From Agarophyton chilense (Eukaryota; Rhodophyta; Florideophyceae; Gracilariales; Gracilariaceae): a stretch of DNA of 64,000 nt. The notes below the pieces were generated by a model, which had not been told where the DNA came from, did not search any database, and saw only the letters and a program-made list of their open reading frames with translations. Location: assembly GCA_030374765.1 (NCBI GenBank), contig JARGXX010000068.1, positions 2,542,001-2,606,000 of the forward strand, given 5' to 3'. Positions 21,697 to 31,984 of the stretch are shown here, piece by piece. Position numbers and translations under genes: made by a program. Position 1 is the stretch's first letter; the number at the start of each line of letters is the position of its first letter.

Positions 21697-24057
21697 TTAC
21701 GTTTGCTTTGACGGGTCTTGATCACCATTTTTTTCTTCTGACTGTTGATTACTATCGGCGTTAGCATCCTGCATTGACAGGCGAATGGCTTCTTGTAACA
21801 GACGATCCTCTTCTTCCGCGGTGGTCGGCGCACCGGGGTAGGGGGGCGGTGGAGGATTTGAAGGGGTCTGATTTTGGGCTGGTTGCATCCCAGCATTTAA
21901 GCCTTGTGTTCCGGTATTTTGGAAAGGCGGCATGGGAGGCATTTGGCCACCACCGTAGGCGTTACCCATACCAGTGGCGAGCTGGCGCATTGCCTCGTTC
22001 ATCACCGTTGGGTTGGAGGTCATGGCTGCCTGTAGTCGCATAAGGGCAGGGTCGTTCTGAAGTCTTTGCATCGCCGAGAAGTCTCCATTCGTCATTGCTT
22101 GGTGGGCCTCAGCCAGTCGCTGCATAGCAGAAGGGTCAGCTGTGATTTCTTGAGCAATCTGCATAAAGTTAGGATCCGCAAGCATTTGCGTAATCACGGA
22201 CTGTGTTGCCTCGTCACCCATCATGTTTCCAAGACCAGGGGGAACGCCACCGCCCATCATACCTGCTAACGGGTTGAATCCCATATTGTTTGTAGATCCA
22301 GTTGCAGGAGGTGTTGCGGTGGTTCGCGGCTGAGAGGTCTGTGGAGCGGGTGTATCTCCAGCTGCGGATAGCGCTTGCTCAAGTTGCGTGTTGATTGTGC
22401 TTAACTCTGGGTTTGCAGACGCCTGTTCGGATAATACAAGAAAAGAGTCGCCGTTCTCTTGGACCCGTTGAAAACCGAATGCAAGCATAGCATCGGTACC
22501 GCCGGGCTTGCTGGCTAGTCTTGTCTGAAAAGTAGAGTTTGCAGTGCGTACCTTCCGATACTTTCCTTCACCAGGGTGGCTAACAACATTGCGAACAAAG
22601 GTGAGCAGTGTTCGGACCGCGACAATGAAATCCTGCTGAGAGCAGTTTCGTTTTAGAGTGGTGAGCGCTCGGAGCACATTCTGAGTGAGCTGCCCTGGAA
22701 GAGAAGGCCTTGACGTGGATTGTGAACCGGAGCCCGATGTGGCGGTTCCCGATGGGGCAACCTGAGTGCGATATGTGCGGATACCCGTCTCAATGTTGGT
22801 GGCATTGGCTCCGGAAAAGGAATGTACGCAGCGCGAGTTAATGTAGTACTGAAAGGTGGGGTAGGCCGATATACCAGACTGACTGGCGAGCTCGACGTTT
22901 GCAGCAGTTGCTTCGGTATCGACTTTAACGAAAGTAACGTCGGAGAATCGGCTGGCGAGACGTTCAAAAACCGGAGCAATCATACGACAGGGGCCGCACC
23001 AAGGAGCAGACCAGTCCACGACGACAAGGCGATGATTAGCGCAGTTCTCTAAGATCTCGCGAAACTGCTGCCTTCCATTTGTTAGATGACAGACTGTTCC
23101 CAGCGGAACAATTGGCTTGGGTGTGCTGGGAGTGGCAGCTGATGAAGTGTTTGTCGCAGCTCTAGCGTTTTCGACCATATGAATCGCGCATCCATCCTTG
23201 ACATTGAACATATCAATAGTTTTAGCATCTGAAAGGAGGCGTGCTTGAAAGATGAGACGTTGAGTGGCTTGAGGTACTCCATGCGCTTTTTCGATGAGTT
23301 GCTTTAGCTCTGGAACGGGACATTTTGGGGGAACATTGTGCAGGGGCAAGGACTTTCCGCGAGTGGTCTTAATTGTGAGAGAGATGCCTTTTGAGGCGGC
23401 CTCGGCACGCTGAGCTTCTTCTAGTTTGCGTTTGGCGTCTTCTACAGCTTTCTTTTCGAGCAGAAGCTGTTGTTCACGTTGCTTTCGTTCGGCTTGCTCT
23501 TTCTCCTGTTCTATCAGTTGTTGCTGTTTCAGGTGGGCCTCTTCCTGAGCACACTTCAAGGCAGCCTCCTTTTCTGCCTTCTCCTTCTCCATCCGCAATT
23601 TTTCTTCTTTTTCGCGCTGTTCTTGCAGAAGCTTAGCATGTTGCTCCTCCTTGATACGCTGTTGTTCAAGTATCTTCTCTTGCTCCAAGCGTAGTCGCTG
23701 CTCTTCCGCTCGCTTCTTCTCATTCATAATCTCCAGCTCCTTCTCGTACGCGGCGAATTGGATGTCCACAGTGGCAGCAGTGGATTCAATGCTTTCAGAA
23801 AGAGAGGATAGTTTGGTGCCGAGCTGGCGGATTTTGTCCACCATGGAGGGGCCGTAGACGCGCTTGTTGGGGTCTTTCTCTCCTTGGTCTGCTTTAATGA
23901 CAAACTTTTGGACGGCTGGCTGCAGGGCAGCGAGCTTAGTTTGCACGGAGGTCAATGCATTCTTGCGATTCTGTATGGGCTCCGCGGATGCAGTGAGAGC
24001 GACATAGGCTGTTTCGAGCTCATCGACTTCCGCGGCAGTTCGTTTGAACAGAGACAT
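21697..24057 (-). CDS. ubiquitin-like/thioredoxin/PUB/STI1/UIM multidomain protein
   Basis: A 786-residue protein (start MSLFKR; the frame is open further upstream but lacks an ATG). Domains in order: a coiled coil rich in Glu/Gln/Lys (about 105-220); a ubiquitin-like domain (about 225-298, LIFQARLLSDAKTI as in ubiquitin's I-F-A-G-K-x-L-x-D); a thioredoxin domain with the intact active site WCGPC (353-357); a PUB/PUG domain (about 460-545, YRKVRTANSTFQ and AMLAFGFQ); an STI1-type DP repeat (about 615-685); a Pro/Met-rich linker; and a ubiquitin-interacting motif (about 747-765, LLQEAIRLSMQD). PUB domains bind the p97/Cdc48 tail, UIMs bind ubiquitin and STI1 motifs bind chaperones. It is probably a cytosolic redox-linked adaptor in protein quality control. 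No targeting signal is evident. Shares a 521-bp divergent spacer with LIN9. Confidence 0.9.
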   Translation of the reverse strand: MSLFKRTAAEVDELETAYVALTASAEPIQNRKNALTSVQTKLAALQPAVQKFVIKADQGEKDPNKRVYGPSMVDKIRQLGTKLSSLSESIESTAATVDIQFAAYEKELEIMNEKKRAEEQRLRLEQEKILEQQRIKEEQHAKLLQEQREKEEKLRMEKEKAEKEAALKCAQEEAHLKQQQLIEQEKEQAERKQREQQLLLEKKAVEDAKRKLEEAQRAEAASKGISLTIKTTRGKSLPLHNVPPKCPVPELKQLIEKAHGVPQATQRLIFQARLLSDAKTIDMFNVKDGCAIHMVENARAATNTSSAATPSTPKPIVPLGTVCHLTNGRQQFREILENCANHRLVVVDWSAPWCGPCRMIAPVFERLASRFSDVTFVKVDTEATAANVELASQSGISAYPTFQYYINSRCVHSFSGANATNIETGIRTYRTQVAPSGTATSGSGSQSTSRPSLPGQLTQNVLRALTTLKRNCSQQDFIVAVRTLLTFVRNVVSHPGEGKYRKVRTANSTFQTRLASKPGGTDAMLAFGFQRVQENGDSFLVLSEQASANPELSTINTQLEQALSAAGDTPAPQTSQPRTTATPPATGSTNNMGFNPLAGMMGGGVPPGLGNMMGDEATQSVITQMLADPNFMQIAQEITADPSAMQRLAEAHQAMTNGDFSAMQRLQNDPALMRLQAAMTSNPTVMNEAMRQLATGMGNAYGGGQMPPMPPFQNTGTQGLNAGMQPAQNQTPSNPPPPPYPGAPTTAEEEDRLLQEAIRLSMQDANADSNQQSEEKNGDQDPSKQT

Positions 24058-24578
24058 GACGCAGCGAAACACAATCCGGCAACAGGAAAGGCGTGGCGGG
24101 TAAGGAGCACGACGGCTAGCGGGACGAGTGGCTAAGTTTCTTGCCAAAGCCGTCGACGGCTACGGACGAGCTAACTACCAAGCTAAACATGGCTTCGTGA
24201 TCAAAGCTGGAAGGTCGGTCCGAGACGCGTGGCCATGGTGCACACGCGGCAAAGGCGCCGTGCTGTGTAAGCCGCAGGCTGACAGTGTGCCCATGGATCA
24301 ACGCGCGCCCTGCTGCGTGCATTTTGACAGTGCACTTGAGAGAGAGGCGCGCGAGCACCGCGCTGCTCTCGCTACTACCACAGTGCGTACCCTTCGTAGG
24401 TCTCACAAGTGCTACTGCCGAGGCCGCGGGCAGCTGTAGCGCATCGGCGCCAAACAGCGCGCTTGCCCCTAAACGGCTCTGTTACCGCTGCCATACCGAT
24501 CGTCTCTCCGCGCTCCCCGCGCTCCCCGCCCGCCCCGCCCGCCTTTGCCCTTCCGCGCCGCCGTCGCGCCCGTGCGCC
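24058..24578. promoter_or_regulatory. divergent promoter region between the thioredoxin/PUB gene and LIN9
   Basis: This 521-bp GC-rich spacer must hold both promoters. The LIN9 side has a pyrimidine-rich stretch (about 24500-24560) as a likely leader and an E2F-like site. No TATA box is clear. Confidence 0.5.
24446..24454 (-). promoter_or_regulatory. E2F-like site upstream of LIN9
   Basis: GGCGCCAAA, the reverse complement of TTTGGCGCC, fits the E2F/DP consensus TTTSSCGC. It lies 125 bp before the LIN9 ATG. A cell-cycle gene makes the match plausible, but a 9-bp site in GC-rich DNA can arise by chance. Confidence 0.4.
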
Positions 24579-26210
24579 ATGCGTCGAAAGACTGCTCCTC
24601 CGCCAGCGCCCCCGCCGAAGAAGCGCGCGCGCGCGCCGTCCGCCCCGGAGCGCGTTGCCGCGTCCCCGCGCGCCCTACATTGGGCGCATGCCGAGTGGTT
24701 TCAGAGCGCCATCGACGAGCCTTACTTCACTCACTCCGACTTCCATGCTGTCGTCGCCAGCCGCATGGTCCAGCTCTCCGATATGCTCTCCACGCGACTC
24801 ACGCGTCTTCAACTCGCGCGCATTCGGGCCGCCATGTGCAACATGCTGCCCGGCGGCTTTGTGCAACCGCGTAGATTCTCCCCCGCCTTCTTGTTTGCTG
24901 AGCGCGAGGAACTTTCCATGTATCGCAACGATGCACGTCGTGTGCTTCGCGGACTGGACTTGCTCCCGTCCATCGACCCAACCACAGGCGACGCACTCCC
25001 ACAGAATTGGTGGTCGCGCCATCGATGCGCCCCGCCAACTCCACTGCAGCGAGGTGCCCACATTCTTGTCCGCACCTGTGCGCCCCCGCAGAATGGCCAC
25101 ACACTTGCCCACTTGCGCATTCGTCCCGCAATATTCCTCTCGTTGGAAGCAGACAACAAAAACCGTATTCGTTTCCAAGACGACGCCACGGAACACATTG
25201 TTTCAGACTTGGATGTCATGTTGCATCCGTCCTCTTCGATTGGATCCGATTCCCTTGCACAGTCACCGCTATTACCGAATGCGCACTCATTGGCCCGGTC
25301 CCCCAGTTCACCTCCATTCCCCTTCTCCCCATCCGCCATGCCAACGCCCGTATTCGACTTCTCTCATTTTCCCGAAGCGTCGCAAAGCGTTATTCAACTA
25401 TATCAATCCCCGCGACCCACGCTTATTTCGCCTCGCAAAACACTTGAGGTCAAGAACCAATGCGGTCAAAACTTTGAGTGTGAGGTTGACTTCCGTCGAA
25501 TTGCCGAGTCCATGCAACTCCTGGACCGAAAGGAACAGCTTCTCTCCTCTCTGAGAATGCTCAACGATGCCGTGTCCGCAACCACCACGCCTGGAGCACC
25601 CCCGTCAGAGGCCACCCAAGCAAAATTCGATTTCATACTCGCTGCATTAGATCGCGTCAACACCCAAATCAATTTGCACGTTGAGCCTGACCGTTCCACT
25701 CCACATCCATCCCCGCCGAGCCTTTTTCTCAGTACTGATATGGAATCAGGCAAACTAGATGAAACACCAGAAAAAAATCAACCAATGTCTGTTTCTTTGT
25801 TCAAGATGGCACCCACATCCCCAACACCACCAAAAAGGGAAGGTGGTTCTCCTGGCGAAACTGTACCAAGATCTCCCCGTTTGCGTCCAGAAAACATGTC
25901 TAGAAACGTTGACTTTCGTGGGGCTACTGGGGCAGCTATGTTGGCTAAGGCTCTTACCAAGGCTGCTCTCGCCAAGCTTCATCCAGACAACGGCATTAAA
26001 ACGGCACCAACTCCTATAAGAGCGGATGTTATGGAGTGCGTCAGCGCTTGTGTGGCAGTGCTTGTTCGGGCAAGAACCACACGTGAGATTCACTGTGTCA
26101 ACGAACTTATTGATGGACTGCGCTCTCGTTTTCCGGCCAGCTCTGAAGCTATTGACGCGATTTATGCGGCTGCCAGAGTTCTGGAGACCAGCTCGAGTGA
26201 CAGTGCGTAG
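24579..26210 (+). CDS. LIN9: LIN9/ALWAYS EARLY homologue (DREAM/MuvB subunit)
   Basis: 543 residues from the ATG at 24579. A Pro/Lys/Arg-rich N-terminus (KKRARAP, a likely nuclear signal) precedes a clear DIRP domain at about 40-125: WFQSAIDEPYF, then RLTRLQLARIRAAM, PRRFSPAFLFAEREEL and YRNDARRVL. This domain defines LIN9 and plant ALWAYS EARLY proteins, core members of the MuvB/DREAM complex that works with E2F, Rb and Myb to control cell-cycle genes. The later part is Ser/Pro-rich (many SP/TP sites) with a C-terminal helical region. It lacks the Myb/SANT domain of plant ALY proteins. The frame is open upstream to 24285, but that stretch has low-complexity GC-rich composition. Confidence 0.88.
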   Translation: MRRKTAPPPAPPPKKRARAPSAPERVAASPRALHWAHAEWFQSAIDEPYFTHSDFHAVVASRMVQLSDMLSTRLTRLQLARIRAAMCNMLPGGFVQPRRFSPAFLFAEREELSMYRNDARRVLRGLDLLPSIDPTTGDALPQNWWSRHRCAPPTPLQRGAHILVRTCAPPQNGHTLAHLRIRPAIFLSLEADNKNRIRFQDDATEHIVSDLDVMLHPSSSIGSDSLAQSPLLPNAHSLARSPSSPPFPFSPSAMPTPVFDFSHFPEASQSVIQLYQSPRPTLISPRKTLEVKNQCGQNFECEVDFRRIAESMQLLDRKEQLLSSLRMLNDAVSATTTPGAPPSEATQAKFDFILAALDRVNTQINLHVEPDRSTPHPSPPSLFLSTDMESGKLDETPEKNQPMSVSLFKMAPTSPTPPKREGGSPGETVPRSPRLRPENMSRNVDFRGATGAAMLAKALTKAALAKLHPDNGIKTAPTPIRADVMECVSACVAVLVRARTTREIHCVNELIDGLRSRFPASSEAIDAIYAAARVLETSSSDSA

Positions 26211-26593
26211 TTATGCGCTTATTCTTCGTTTCTGCCCAAACCGTAGGAGTTCCTAATGCCGAAACATATTCGTCTGCATTGGTCGGATTCCAAGTATACC
26301 GGAGCAGCACATTGCAACCTAATACGTTACTAACCCACATTGTACAACTGCTTTTGCTTTGCTTACAACCGCATAGTCTTAACTAAACACTCTAATCCCT
26401 TTCTCCCACTTCGGGCAATTTGTTCTCATTGGATTAAAGACTTCTTCGGGTCTGCAGCCAAGAGCTTTTTGTAGGACATCATGTTCGTGACGAATGATAC
26501 CTTCTTTCATACCTATGATCAATAAATTCACTTTCAGTGTTAACCTCAGGCATAGGAGCACAGGGAACAAACGCAAAAGACAGAAGAAAAGAC

Positions 26594-28348
26594 CTAAATG
26601 CATTGTTCTTCCACTGAGTGGGCCAGCGACGAGGACGGAATCGGTGAACTGAAGAAGCGGTTGAGTTGTTTGAGTGTCGCACGAGACAGCTCGAACTCTG
26701 GAAAGCTACTCAAAAAATGAAGCATTGTGTTGTGAACTGTTTCCTTGTCCACGAACCCGACACATTCTTTCCTTGGAAGTGAGACTGAGTAACCTTCTTC
26801 TGAAAGATCTAGTTCTTCATGATGTTGCCTAGCTCGGGCGGACTCACAATGCCATGCAAGCCACGCAATTGCCAGCCCTGCGCACCAATCACCCTTCTTG
26901 TCCAGAGTATATGCAACTACGGTCTTACCTCTATCTACGCAAAATTCACGAAGTCGAGCCAAGCAAGGTCCGAGTGCTCTCCCAAAGGCGTACTTATAAT
27001 CGATCTTTCCCTTTTTATCGACCAACGGCATCCAGTCCACCCCTGTTGAACAAATTTCTTCGTCATTTTTGAACACCGTGTGAGGACTTGCTCCCAGCAC
27101 AATGACATATCGCTCTTGTACTGAAGCCAGGTTAAGCAACGCGGGCAGCTTTTCAAGGGAGGTCTTTTGCAAAATGATGCGTGAGGACCATATTTTTGTA
27201 CCGATATCAAGATCTGGCAGATCTTTGTTATCTCGATGAGATGCGTGGGATACATTACTGGTTTCCGATACTATATTCGCAATCTCTTTCTCAAGCCTCT
27301 CCTCAGTATTCATAGCACTTTGAAGCACTCCTTCACCGTGAGAAGCTGTCATCAATCGGTGGAACTTGGACCAGAAATGATGCGGAGACAGTCCGCAACA
27401 CCAGGCTTCTTCGTCATCCCCAGCTCCTTGCACATAGGCAGAACCCACAGGGCGGACCGGGAAAATGACTTCGCACACTTTTTGCTCGTATAGACATGGT
27501 TCTATAAACGATCGTTCGCCTTCAGGAACAACTTTGCTAGCAGAAATACAAACCACCGGTATAAAATCCAACTCGTATAGCGGTATGCCGCTCTCCCACA
27601 GGCTACTCTCCGGATTTATCCAGATTGGATGTAACGGCTTTGGACGATTTCGTCTTCGAATATTCTTTAGAACAGGGACTGCGCTTTGCAAGGCATGGAT
27701 GGAACGACGCCAGTCTTTCAGCCATTCGGGCAATCGGTTGTGGATTTGTACTTTTTCAGACTCCGGAACATCTGGGTGGACGCGGATTTGACCACATTCA
27801 TCGCACAAGTTCGTACCGGCTTTACAAGAGTGGCACTCGTACAAACCAGCGATGTGGTTCATTACAGCGCACCAGATAGGAACTGTTTTCATGAAGCTGT
27901 CTGGGAAACGTTTTCCACGGCGGGTTACGTCGATGAGCACCACTGCACCGAAATCAAGAGCTGCCTTCAGAACATGCATATTTGGTCGTCTCAAGGAACT
28001 GCTCCACTGTCCGTAGTGTCCATCTGCGCTCTTGAATGCAGCTGTATACGTCGGGCGTTGTCGGACGGAAGGGGGAACGTACCAACTTCCCGCGCGCGCG
28101 TTTGCAAATATCGGGATGTCATCTTCCGGGAATAGGGATTGATAGATTTGCAATGCAACGCAGGAATCATGTGCGATGGAAAGGAGACGAGCTCGTAATC
28201 CTCGCTCAACTTTCCGCAAGCTTTTGAGGATTTGGTTCTGATCATAGGCAGCTGCGCCCAACATTGTCCGGTTTGTGACTTTTTTGAAGTCTTCATCACA
28301 TTCAAGTCTCAGTTCGTTATCGTCCAACCTACCACTCGGGGATTGCAT
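26594..28348 (-). CDS. RIT1: initiator tRNA-Met 2'-O-ribosyl phosphate transferase (RIT1)
   Basis: 584 residues from the ATG at 28348 (the frame runs on to 28435 without an ATG). RIT1 adds a phosphoribosyl group to A64 of initiator tRNA, keeping it out of elongation. Matching family blocks are RARLLSIAHDS, IFANARAGSWYVPP, FKSADGHYGQWSSSLRRP (family: STDGH..QW.FS.RR.N), DVTRRGKRFPDSFMKTVPIW and, near the end, a DSP-like part with VVAYTLDKKGDWCAGLA where phosphatase-like P-loop residues usually sit. Known from fungi and plants. Length is usual. Convergent with LIN9 (383-bp spacer) and divergent from the PsbP gene. Confidence 0.9.
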   Translation of the reverse strand: MQSPSGRLDDNELRLECDEDFKKVTNRTMLGAAAYDQNQILKSLRKVERGLRARLLSIAHDSCVALQIYQSLFPEDDIPIFANARAGSWYVPPSVRQRPTYTAAFKSADGHYGQWSSSLRRPNMHVLKAALDFGAVVLIDVTRRGKRFPDSFMKTVPIWCAVMNHIAGLYECHSCKAGTNLCDECGQIRVHPDVPESEKVQIHNRLPEWLKDWRRSIHALQSAVPVLKNIRRRNRPKPLHPIWINPESSLWESGIPLYELDFIPVVCISASKVVPEGERSFIEPCLYEQKVCEVIFPVRPVGSAYVQGAGDDEEAWCCGLSPHHFWSKFHRLMTASHGEGVLQSAMNTEERLEKEIANIVSETSNVSHASHRDNKDLPDLDIGTKIWSSRIILQKTSLEKLPALLNLASVQERYVIVLGASPHTVFKNDEEICSTGVDWMPLVDKKGKIDYKYAFGRALGPCLARLREFCVDRGKTVVAYTLDKKGDWCAGLAIAWLAWHCESARARQHHEELDLSEEGYSVSLPRKECVGFVDKETVHNTMLHFLSSFPEFELSRATLKQLNRFFSSPIPSSSLAHSVEEQCI

Positions 28349-29036
28349 CACGACGAGAGCGACAGCCGAAGTCGGCCAGCCTAGTTGAATTCTGTAGAGA
28401 CGTGCACAGAAACCTGCAGTTTGGAACTGATGCAATCATTGGTGATAGAAACAGAAAAGTAACCAGGATCAGCGGCGAATGCGATAGCAGTGTGCTTTGC
28501 CGGGATCTACAGAATCAAAAGCATTCTTTGTCAAATAAACTTATGCCGTCACGAATGTAGGAGATTGCTACGAAGGGTAAGGGTTAGGATTGTTACCTCA
28601 CCTGGAACTGACACAGAAACGCGAAAGGTTGCTTCAACACTTCTCTGGACCATCACACACTTCTAAAGCGCGGGCACACTATGAACAAAAGGCATTATTC
28701 CACCGTCGGAGGCCAAACCTCTACAGAATTCGTTTATTGGCAGAGGATTGTCAGACCATCATGAAATTTTGATACGAACAGATCGTTTTCAATTTTTGAA
28801 ACAAATCCCATGACGCATCCTCTGCATCAGCGCCCTCTGATCCGCAATGTCTGGCTGCAACCTCGCGCGACCTCAACGGCGAGCTCGGCTTCTGCATCGT
28901 GTGTCCAATGCCCGATACGGTGATATCAAATTCTACGACGAGGTAGTAGAGTTGACTTTGAGCTGGAACCTCCCTCGCGATTCCAACCCATTTTGAAACA
29001 GGATTTCTCGCTGTGCGGCGTGAAACTGTTTGCAAG
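28349..29036. other. divergent spacer between RIT1 and the PsbP-like gene
   Basis: 688 bp with no supportable gene; it should hold both promoters. I see no clear TATA box. Confidence 0.4.
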
Positions 29037-29849
29037 ATGTTTGCATTTATCAACAACATTTTCGCTGTTCCTCGGACTAAGAGAGCGAAACCAGCTCAAA
29101 ACACCTGCTCAGCAACTGGAGAAAGTGCGGACCACCGCATCCGTTCTACAGGAAAGGGCGAGACTGCGAAATTCAGTCGTCGAGAAATCATGCACGTACT
29201 GGCAGCGATTGCCATGGCGCCGGGTGTGCTTCCTCAACACGTGAATGCCGCAGCAGCTGCTGGTTCTGTGAAGCTAGGGGGGCTTGAGAAGGGCGAGGCG
29301 TATGGATATTCGTATGCATCACCCCCGGAGAGTTGGTCGCGGTCAACTGCAAGTCTTTCCTCCTTCCGTGTAGCGACAGTGTTTGTTAATGACGAGGACG
29401 GGGATTCGAATATCAACATGGTTGTAACACCTGTGTCAGGGGACTTTAGAAAGCTCACTTCATTTGGAACAGTTGACAACGTCCTGGTAAGCTGAAATAT
29501 TTTCTTTACTTCATATGAGACCACCGAGAGGTGTGCATACTGTTCGGAACTAACCAGAACCACTAATGCTCGTACAAATTCTCGACAGCAAACAATTATT
29601 CCCAAGAGTGGAAAAGATATCGAAGGAAGTCTCATCGGTTATGAAGACGCACCTGACAAAAACGCCTATGTCTTTGAATACACAATCACCTCGCAGGGTG
29701 TGAAGAGACATCTGCTCACTTTGTTTTCCCTACAGCCAGGAAAGTACTTGCTGACCCTCACAGGACAAGCAAAAGAGGATAATTGGAAGGCAAACGAGCC
29801 GGTGATGCGGGCAGTCATAGATTCTTACAAACTGCAAATAATGGATTAG
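29037..29849 (+). CDS. PsbP-domain protein of the thylakoid lumen (one intron)
   Basis: Exon 1 is 29037-29486 and exon 2 is 29589-29849, giving 236 residues. The first 45 residues are basic and Ser/Thr-rich, like a plastid transit peptide. A twin-arginine lumen signal follows: SRREIMHVLAAIAMAPG with RR at 48-49 and a cleavage-like VNA-A near 71. The mature part has PsbP features: YAYPPESW-like ASPPESWSRS, VVTPVSGDFRKLTSFGTVDNVL in exon 1, then LIGYEDAPDKNAYVFEYTI and HLLTLFSLQPGKYLLTLTGQA. PsbP proteins stabilise the oxygen-evolving side of photosystem II or help its assembly; which paralogue (PsbP or a PPL/PPD type) cannot be told. The join keeps phase 0. Confidence 0.88.
29487..29588 (+). 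other. spliceosomal intron in the PsbP-like gene
   Basis: 102 bp with donor CTG|GTAAGC and acceptor CTCGACAG|CAA. Translation across it restores one PsbP domain in phase 0, while unspliced reading stops two codons into the intron. It is the only intron I can support in the window. Confidence 0.8.
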
Positions 29850-30269
29850 GTAGAGGGGGATTGCCCTTCGTATAATCAGCAACGAATATGCGAACGTGTT
29901 AAAACAATTAATGCCGAAGGCGGATATTTCCTAACTTTACACGCGTGTCGCAGAGGGTAGAATGCTAGCCCCCACTCGTGGAGGGAGTGGATAGCAACAA
30001 AGTGTAGCGAGAACTAAAAAGTGAACACGGTCGTTGCGCGATTGTGGATTCGAAAGAGCAAGCAAAACGACTAAGACTCGATGTATGTGCAGCAGCAGCA
30101 ATACACCTATTTATTTATGAACACTTGTCAGATAACATTTCCGGTAGTTTGGCGAGTGTGCTCACTCGGTACTAGACACCTGCACATGGGGACCAAACTC
30201 TCAAAGCCAGGGAGAGCAAGAGTGCGAATGCCACATCTCAACCAGAAAGAAAATGAAGGAGGGTACCTG

Positions 30270-31262
30270 CTAGTGCGTCTTGTGCCGGGAGTCAGCCGCC
30301 CACTTTTGCACGAGTTGGTCCATCTCGATTCCGACCATAGCGTTACCAAGGTTCTCCGAAACGGCAGCAAGAACCTTGGGGTTGTTGTAATTGGTGACAG
30401 CCTTAACAATGGCCTCAGCTCTCTTCTGCGGGTTGTCACTCTTGAAAATGCCGCTTCCAACAAACACGCCGTCCAGACCGAGCTGCATCATCATGGCAGC
30501 GTCGGCCGGAGTGGCAACGCCTCCGGCAGCAAACTGGACAACCGGTAACCTGCCAAGCTCCTTGGTGCGTCGTACCAGATGTAACGGCGCGCCAATTTCC
30601 TTTGCAAAAGTGTAAAGCTCATTTTCATCCATGCCCTTGAGACGACGAATGTCGCCGTTCACTTCTCTAGCGTGGCGAACGGCCTCGACCACATTTCCAG
30701 TGCCGGCCTCTCCCTTGGTGCGAATGAAGGCGGCACCCTCAGAAATGCGACGCAGCGCCTCGCCAAGGTTTCGGCAGCCACAGACAAAGGGGACGGCAAA
30801 GTTGTGCTTGTTGATGTGGTGCAAATCGTCAGCCGGTGTGAGCACCTCGCTCTCATCAATGTAGTCGATACCAATGGCCTGAAGAATCTGGGCCTCCACA
30901 AAGTGGCCGATGCGAGCCTTGGCCATGACGGGGATGGACACGGCTTGCTGAATGCTCTTGATCATAGTGGGGTCGGACATGCGGGCCACTTGGCCGTTGG
31001 CGCGAATGTCGGCGGGGATTCGCTCAAGCGCCATGACGGCGCAGGCGCCTGCAGCCTCGGCGAGCTTCGCCTGCTCAGGCGTTACGACGTCCATGATGAC
31101 GCCGCCCTTGAGCATCTGAGCGAGGCCAACCTTGGTGGCGTACGTGGAGGCGTGGGCGACATCGTCGTTCGACACGGGCGGGGAGGGCTCGGTGGCAGCG
31201 AACGCGGTGCCGGGCAAGTGGTGGGCGGTTCCGTTGGTGTGTCCATTTCCGTTGGCAGACAT
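30270..31262 (-). CDS. PDX1: pyridoxal 5'-phosphate synthase, PDX1/SNZ subunit
   Basis: 330 residues from the ATG at 31262. PDX1 builds pyridoxal phosphate from ribose 5-phosphate, glyceraldehyde 3-phosphate and ammonia supplied by PDX2. The TIM-barrel blocks are near-perfect: [57 protein letters not shown](R)[20 protein letters not shown] with the second catalytic Lys, then [20 protein letters not shown] and [11 protein letters not shown]. The N-terminal 40 residues are Gly/Asn/Thr-rich and variable, as in plants. Length is usual for eukaryotic PDX1. A (TA)n tract begins 21 bp upstream of the start codon. Confidence 0.97.
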   Translation of the reverse strand: MSANGNGHTNGTAHHLPGTAFAATEPSPPVSNDDVAHASTYATKVGLAQMLKGGVIMDVVTPEQAKLAEAAGACAVMALERIPADIRANGQVARMSDPTMIKSIQQAVSIPVMAKARIGHFVEAQILQAIGIDYIDESEVLTPADDLHHINKHNFAVPFVCGCRNLGEALRRISEGAAFIRTKGEAGTGNVVEAVRHAREVNGDIRRLKGMDENELYTFAKEIGAPLHLVRRTKELGRLPVVQFAAGGVATPADAAMMMQLGLDGVFVGSGIFKSDNPQKRAEAIVKAVTNYNNPKVLAAVSENLGNAMVGIEMDQLVQKWAADSRHKTH

Positions 31263-31278
31263 TGTTTTACTAAGTACG

Positions 31279-31282
<4 letters not shown>

Positions 31283-31326
<44 letters not shown>
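31283..31326. repeat. (TA)n microsatellite in the PDX1 leader/promoter
   Basis: About 22 TA units with a single G interruption at 31316, 21-64 bp before the PDX1 start codon. Such tracts vary in length by slippage. Confidence 0.9.
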
Positions 31327-31750
31327 CTGGAAGAAAAGAAAAGGGTGAGAAGGGGAGTGAAGTTACTTGATGACAGACAGATTACAACGAGTTGCGAAGA
31401 GATGCAGTTAGGTTGCGGCAGGGTAAAAGAGTGGGTTGGGTGGGGGCGCAAGCGGCGGTTTTAAAGATGGTTTGGCAGAGTGTGAGGACACGCAACGGTG
31501 AGCGTGGGTGGACGGAGCGGCCAGCGCAGCGTGGCCGAAAGACGAAACGCCAGAGCCATCCGTGAAGGCGACCAACACAGTGGTGGGCACACGCGGGCGG
31601 GAGATTGCGAAGTGCGCGCGCGCGTGCCCACGGGTGAGCAAAGCTGAGGTGCAGCGTGCGAGCGCTCGCACACACAGGCGGCGCGCCACGTTGCCACGCG
31701 CGCCAATCGCAGAGCGCCAGCGCATCGCGTCCATGTGCTCACATTGGCGC

Positions 31751-31947
31751 TCACGGCTGTGCATCACGGGCGAGCTCATCGTGGTGATGGTGCAGCGGCG
31801 GCGAAGACGAGAGCAGAGCGACGTTTGAAACGGGCGCGTCCGAGTCGCCGCGCTGGCTGGCGGTTGTGTGCGACGACGGGGTGGGCGGGCATTCGACGCG
31901 GCGCGCGGGCTCAGCCGTGGTGGGGGTGGTAGGCAGTGATTCGCGCA

Positions 31948-31984
<37 letters not shown>

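Noticed and set aside
24409..25554. 381-codon plus-strand ORF inside LIN9
   Set aside because: Out-of-frame shadow of LIN9; no motif, while the LIN9 frame has a clear DIRP domain.
30630..31370. 232-codon plus-strand ORF opposite PDX1
   Set aside because: Antisense shadow of a highly conserved gene; includes the (TA)n tract read as Ile/Tyr repeats.
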